Shown one piece after another: positions 60,227 through 64,000 of a DNA stretch of 64,000 nucleotides. The DNA comes from JABFRJ01 sp033812735 (GTDB lineage Bacteria > Pseudomonadota > Alphaproteobacteria > Rhizobiales > Hyphomicrobiaceae), in contig JAPXTA010000005.1 in NCBI GenBank assembly GCA_033812735.1, positions 1 to 64,000 on the forward strand. The letters run 5' to 3'. Each line of letters starts with the position of its first letter. The stretch's first letter is position 1. The translations under genes and the position numbers were made by a program. The notes beneath the pieces are model-generated. The model was not told the origin of the DNA, searched no databases, and saw only the letters and a list, made by a program, of their open reading frames with translations.

Positions 60227-61897
60227 ATGACACTGATCAGGGCTATCAGTCGCGGCAGGATGGGCGGTGCGGTTGCCGCGCTCGCTTTGCTTTTGTTCGG
60301 TGCGTTGTCGTCTCGTGCCGACATGACGACGTCGCGCGCGGAGATGTCATATCTCGCCGCCAATCCGGAGCTTTACGCTCTCGCACGGCAGTATTTTCCG
60401 AGTGACGAGGCGGGGGTTCCGCCGAAGCGGTTGTTCCGGCTGACGCGCACGCAGATCGATATAACCGTCCGTTCGCTTTTTCCTTCGCTGAAGATTGCGC
60501 CGGTGACGTCGGTGATGGCGCGCGATCCGCTGCAGACCAATTACGAGTATGCGGAGGTCTTGTCGCTCAACGCCGCGAACCTCGGCGCGCTGTCGCGATG
60601 GATCGGCGAGATCGCGGCACAGGTGCGGAAAGACCCGAAGGCTGTCGCTGACTGTGACGCCGGGAACGGGGCCTGCTTGCGGGCTGCTGCCCGCAAGTTT
60701 GCAATCAAAGCATTTCGCGGTGATGTGACCGATGATCGCCTGAAAGCGATAGAATCTTTCTTTGCCGATGGCGTCGAGAAAGCCGGGCTGGCGCAAGCTG
60801 CGGGTGATTTGGTCGAGGCAGTGCTGAACTCGCCACGGTTTCTGTTTCGCGGCGAGATCGATACGGCTCAACAGGGGCGGCTGTCACCGGCGCAGCTGCT
60901 GCAATCGGTGAGCTATACGATCGCGGATGCACCGCCGGATGCGCTGTCGCTCGAGTCTTCGCGCGCCGATCAATATCTGCGGGATGGACGGGAAGCCGCG
61001 GCGACAATCCGGGCGCTGTCTCAGTCGCAGGCCGCGCGGGACAAGCTGGTGCGATTCTTCAAGGCTTGGCTGGAGATCCGCGAGCCACAGGATTTCACGA
61101 TTTCGACCGACGTGTTTCCGGAGTTCAAGCCGGCTGTTGCCGAGGGCATGGTCAATGATGCCGAGCGATTTCTGCGCGCCAAACTGAGGAGCGAGGCTCC
61201 GTCGCTCAAGGAGATCACGCAAGCGGGCGAGGCCTTCGTGTCCGCGCCGCTGCAGGCGATCGTCGGGGCCAAGAGCGATGGGGCTAAAGCGGTTGCGCTC
61301 GATCCGGCGCAGCGGCTCGGCATCTTCTCGCAACCGGCGGTGCTCGCGTCGCATTCAGGGCCGACGAATTCGCGGCCAATCAAGCGCGGCGTGTTCTTCG
61401 TGCGCAAGGTGATGTGCATGGAGATGGGGCAACCGTCGAAAGAGGTCTTGAAGGCGATTGAAGAGACCTACCCGGCGCTCGCCACGACGGAGCGCGCGCG
61501 GATCGAGAGTGTGACGAAAGTGGAGGGATGCGCCGGGTGTCACAAGCTGATCGACCCGTTTGCTTTTGCGCTCGAGAATTACGATGCGCTCGGGCGCTGG
61601 CGGACGAAGGACAATGGGCACGCGATCGATGCGGCCGTGATGATCGACTTCCTTGATGAGGCGCCCGCGAAGGCCGGCGGGCCGGTCGATGCGCTTAAGG
61701 CGTTCACAAGTTCGGCGATGTTCAAGCAATGCTTCGTGCGGCAGCTGTTCCGCTACTACATGGGGCGGCAGGAGGAGCCGAGCGACGATCCGCTGCTGCG
61801 GCGGATGTTCCTGGAGTTTGCGGTCGGTGACCGGCAGGACATCCTGCAGATGGTCTATATGCTCGCGTCGTCCGACCGGATCGTGCGGCGGCAGTGA
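60227..61897 (+). CDS. DUF1592/DUF1588/DUF1585 protein
   Basis: 556-residue exported protein with a signal peptide (MGGAVAALALLLFGALSSRA). It has the modules of PSD1-type proteins: DUF1592 near the middle (LVEAVLNSPRFLFRGEID, AARDKLVRFFKAWLEIR), DUF1588 (RLGIFSQPAVLASHSGPTNS, PIKRGVFFVRKVMC) and DUF1585 at the end. A haem-like CAGCH motif lies at about residue 435, followed by KLIDPFAFALENYDALGRWR. ATG at 60227 with GAGG upstream; 8 bases after the DUF1552 stop. Function unknown; surface or redox roles proposed. Confidence 0.85.
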   Translation: MTLIRAISRGRMGGAVAALALLLFGALSSRADMTTSRAEMSYLAANPELYALARQYFPSDEAGVPPKRLFRLTRTQIDITVRSLFPSLKIAPVTSVMARDPLQTNYEYAEVLSLNAANLGALSRWIGEIAAQVRKDPKAVADCDAGNGACLRAAARKFAIKAFRGDVTDDRLKAIESFFADGVEKAGLAQAAGDLVEAVLNSPRFLFRGEIDTAQQGRLSPAQLLQSVSYTIADAPPDALSLESSRADQYLRDGREAAATIRALSQSQAARDKLVRFFKAWLEIREPQDFTISTDVFPEFKPAVAEGMVNDAERFLRAKLRSEAPSLKEITQAGEAFVSAPLQAIVGAKSDGAKAVALDPAQRLGIFSQPAVLASHSGPTNSRPIKRGVFFVRKVMCMEMGQPSKEVLKAIEETYPALATTERARIESVTKVEGCAGCHKLIDPFAFALENYDALGRWRTKDNGHAIDAAVMIDFLDEAPAKAGGPVDALKAFTSSAMFKQCFVRQLFRYYMGRQEEPSDDPLLRRMFLEFAVGDRQDILQMVYMLASSDRIVRRQ

Positions 61898-62054
61898 CGT
61901 TGGAATGGCCCTCGGCGAGCCGTAGAGGGCCCGTGGGGCGCGTTTACCAATCGCGGATTGGTCAGGGTGCGGAAACGTGCTCGATGCCGCCAGCGGCGAA
62001 AACAGACGCGCGCAAAACGATTAACCGAGATGGCGCGAATTCCCGGCTGATGGC

Positions 62055-62075
62055 TCCCGGGCACACGGCCCGGGA
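62055..62075. repeat. Short palindromic repeat downstream of dapA
   Basis: TCCCGGGC (62055-62062) and GCCCGGGA (62068-62075) pair perfectly around a 5-base loop, followed by TGACAAAA. It shares the TCCCGG...CCGGGATGAC pattern with 35613 and 38559. On the minus strand the stretch begins TTTTGTCA, so it may also help end dapA transcription. Confidence 0.7.
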
Positions 62076-62085
62076 TGACAAAAGG

Positions 62086-63006
62086 CTATTCCGCTGCCTT
62101 GGCCTTCAGCAGGCCGACTTTGGCGAGGGCATTGTCGACCGCTTTCTTGGTCGCGTCGCTCAGAGGGGCAAGCGGCAGGCGGCACTCGGGTGAGCCGATC
62201 ACGCCGAGGCGCCATGCGGCATACTTCACCGGGGCGGGGTTGGTTTCGACGAAGAGCGCATCGTGTAGCGGCATCAGGCGATCGTGCTGGGCCAAAGCTG
62301 ACTTGAAGTCGCCTTTGGCGCAGGTGTTCTGGAAGTCGGCGCAGAGGCGCGGGGCGACGTTCGACGTCACCGAGATCGCGCCATGGCCGCCATGGGCCAT
62401 GAAGCCGAGGGCGGTCGCGTCTTCGCCCGTGAGGGCGATGTAGCCGTCGCCGATCAACTGACGGTGCTGCGACTGGCGCGCCATGTTCGATGTCGCGTCC
62501 TTGATGCCGACGACATTCTTGAGCGCGCACATGCGGGCGAAGGTTTCGGCCGAAATGTCGACGATCGTGCGGCCCGGCACGTTGTAGACGATGATCGGGA
62601 TGTCGACGGCGTCGGAGATCGCCTTGAAGTGGAGGTAGAGGCCTTCCTGCGTCGGTTTATTATAGTAGCCGGTCGAATGAAGAACGGCCGTTGCGCCGAC
62701 GCTCTTGGCGAACGCGGTCAACTCGATGGCCTCTTCGGTCGAGTTCGAACCGGCGCCGGCGACGACGGGGACGCGACCGCGTGCGGTCTTCACGCACAGT
62801 TCGACGACGGCCTTGTGTTCATCGTGGCTCAACGTCGGGGTTTCGCCCGTGGTCCCGACTGGGACGAGGCCGTGGGTGCCTTCAGCAATCTGCCAGTCGA
62901 CGAATTTCGCGAAGCCGGCGGCATCGACTTTGCCTTTGGCGAACGGCGTGATGAGCGCGGTGAGGGAGCCCTTCAATCCCAGGGCCTCATATCTGCTCGT
63001 TGCCAT
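62086..63006 (-). CDS. dapA: 4-hydroxy-tetrahydrodipicolinate synthase
   Basis: Condenses pyruvate and aspartate semialdehyde, the first committed step to lysine and diaminopimelate. 306 residues. Active-site Thr pair is in GTTGETPTLSH, Tyr141 in IIVYNVPGRTIVD and the Schiff-base Lys169 in NVVGIKDATS. Next to the substrate loop the sequence reads VLHSTGYYNKPTQEG, where most DapA have a Pro before YYNKP. Starts at ATG 63006. Next to a probable cell-wall gene on the opposite strand. Confidence 0.93.
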   Translation of the reverse strand: MATSRYEALGLKGSLTALITPFAKGKVDAAGFAKFVDWQIAEGTHGLVPVGTTGETPTLSHDEHKAVVELCVKTARGRVPVVAGAGSNSTEEAIELTAFAKSVGATAVLHSTGYYNKPTQEGLYLHFKAISDAVDIPIIVYNVPGRTIVDISAETFARMCALKNVVGIKDATSNMARQSQHRQLIGDGYIALTGEDATALGFMAHGGHGAISVTSNVAPRLCADFQNTCAKGDFKSALAQHDRLMPLHDALFVETNPAPVKYAAWRLGVIGSPECRLPLAPLSDATKKAVDNALAKVGLLKAKAAE

Positions 63007-63334
63007 GCGAAAATGGGCTCCAGTGCCCCGGTGTGACTAGGCGACCGGCAAAGCCGGGCGCTTGGTTTGACGACGATGATGCCTTGAACGGCACGAGGTC
63101 AATTGCTAGCTTGTTGAAGTCCAACCCGTTTTTGGGCGAAGTTCGGCTGGCTGTCGAGACTCGGGCGACGCACTGGCAACAGTGGGAACGATAAGCGTTC
63201 GGGCGGATTGTCGCAAGGGCCGGGTCGCAGGACAGTCTATCGATGACGCCGGTGCATGATGAGCGGGACTGTCTGCGGCGGGTGATCGCCTCATTGGTAC
63301 CCGATTTGGTTGATTCATTATCCTGTAGGGCGTC
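63007..63334. other. Intergenic region between dapA and the last gene
   Basis: 328 bases with no coding frame I can support. Promoters for dapA and the divergent last gene must lie here; I see no clear boxes or repeats. Confidence 0.5.
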
Positions 63335-64000
63335 ATGTACTGGCGTGGGTCGAGGTTGAGGGAGGTCGTAGTTCTGTCCGAGGTTGCGACATCGCTAGAT
63401 GGATCTGGGCCAGATGGATCGGGGCCAGATCGGTCGGGGTCAGATCGATCGGGGGCGTCGATGGCCTCCGAAGAGGTTCCTGCGTCTGTTTCGCAGACGG
63501 ACAACGCGATTGCTCAGTCGATTGCCACGGCAATGGGGAAAGACGGTGCTGCGGTATCGAGCGGCGAGGACAAAACGAGCGGCGCCCGCCGCGCGAGGCG
63601 CGGCCGGCGCTTTGGCCATTCGATCCGATTGTTCGGCGGCGGCGTCAACTTTCTGACCATGGCTGCCATGGGTCTCGGTGCCGCTGGTCTCGCCGGCGTG
63701 CTGCCTCCTGTTGGACCCGAGGTTCTGAAATCGACGGACGCGTCGCTGGCGATGCTTCCCTCGTCTACGCCGGCATCGAACCCGGCACCGGTCGTCGGCA
63801 ATTCGGGGTCGTGGCCAGGCGATCGTGACAGTGCCGCGCCGGCATCGACGGCCGCCCGCGATGCGGCAGTGTCTGCGGATGCCCCGAAGCCGGTGAGCGC
63901 GCCAGCCACCATGGCTCCTCAGGCTATCTCGACCGACAGTCGCAAAACCGTTGCCGCCCAGGCCGATGTGACGAAGACGGCGCCGGCGAGCGAGGCGTCG
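63335..64000 (+). CDS. N-terminal part of an unidentified protein, runs off window
   Basis: Open for 222 codons to the window end. It begins with a short stretch, then a 15-base tandem repeat (63398-63454, 3.8 units: DGSGP, DGSGP, DRSGS, DRSGA), a basic stretch (SGARRARRGRRFGHS), a hydrophobic helix (FLTMAAMGLGAAGLAGVLPP) and a Ser/Ala/Pro-rich low-complexity region. A start at ATG 63461 would omit the repeat. In Hyphomicrobiales a lytic transglycosylase gene is often beside dapA, which is why I suggest a cell-wall role; the catalytic part is not in view. Confidence 0.55.
   Translation, partial: MYWRGSRLREVVVLSEVATSLDGSGPDGSGPDRSGSDRSGASMASEEVPASVSQTDNAIAQSIATAMGKDGAAVSSGEDKTSGARRARRGRRFGHSIRLFGGGVNFLTMAAMGLGAAGLAGVLPPVGPEVLKSTDASLAMLPSSTPASNPAPVVGNSGSWPGDRDSAAPASTAARDAAVSADAPKPVSAPATMAPQAISTDSRKTVAAQADVTKTAPASEAS

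Overview
The window is GC-rich chromosomal DNA, about as dense in genes as expected, from an alphaproteobacterium, most likely of the order Hyphomicrobiales. The evidence is an Irr-type Fur regulator, the coaBC-dut pair, a type A RNase P RNA, the DUF4169 plus RHH_4 pair, a DUF482 protein and a dapA next to a possible cell-wall gene. I cannot name the genus. I found no tRNA, rRNA, CRISPR array, transposase or prophage genes.

Region by region: 1-7213 (minus strand) is one operon with an oligopeptide-type ABC transporter (binding protein, two permeases, two ATPases), an aspartoacylase-like deacylase and a class III aminotransferase cut by the window edge. It looks like uptake plus catabolism of an acylated amino compound. 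7364-17235 holds an IlvE-type aminotransferase, a D-2-hydroxyacid dehydrogenase, a TlpA-like thioredoxin, a FecR-domain protein, coaBC-dut, cysK, and a two-component system bracketed by two PepSY-domain proteins. 17256-23818 holds a DUF533 protein and a TetR-adaptor-RND efflux operon with a visible operator. 23927-31717 is housekeeping and repair: a folK with no normal start codon, a NYN-domain protein, a family 5 type uracil-DNA glycosylase, a DUF482 protein, an M48 protease, a DMT exporter, rnpB and small regulators.

31770-38360 has an iron alcohol dehydrogenase, irr, a glutamine-synthetase-family ligase with a decayed copy of its own 3' end downstream, a glutaredoxin-DinB fusion, a lipoprotein and a lone paaA. 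38594-48805 has a sulfatase, two cytochromes c, an orphan HicA-like protein, an MFS transporter, an amino-acid binding protein, a membrane glycosyltransferase, a methyltransferase and hypotheticals. 49030-54938 has gpmI, a 588-base gap, ribA with a strong terminator, tandem paralogous membrane proteins, a TauD-type dioxygenase and a voltage-gated channel.

The most unusual segment is 55735-57442, between efp and epmA (EF-P and the ligase that modifies it). Three tightly overlapped genes encode a ParA-type ATPase, a small protein with a ribbon-helix-helix-like C terminus, and a TIR-domain protein with the candidate catalytic glutamate. A repeat cluster lies directly upstream. The small protein and the TIR protein share an arginine-rich N-terminal motif that could be a common ParA-binding element. 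I propose this as a partition-type module carrying a TIR effector. 58773-61897 is a DUF1552 / DUF1592-1588-1585 pair of the kind usual in Planctomycetes and Myxobacteria, and the window ends with dapA and the start of an unidentified gene.
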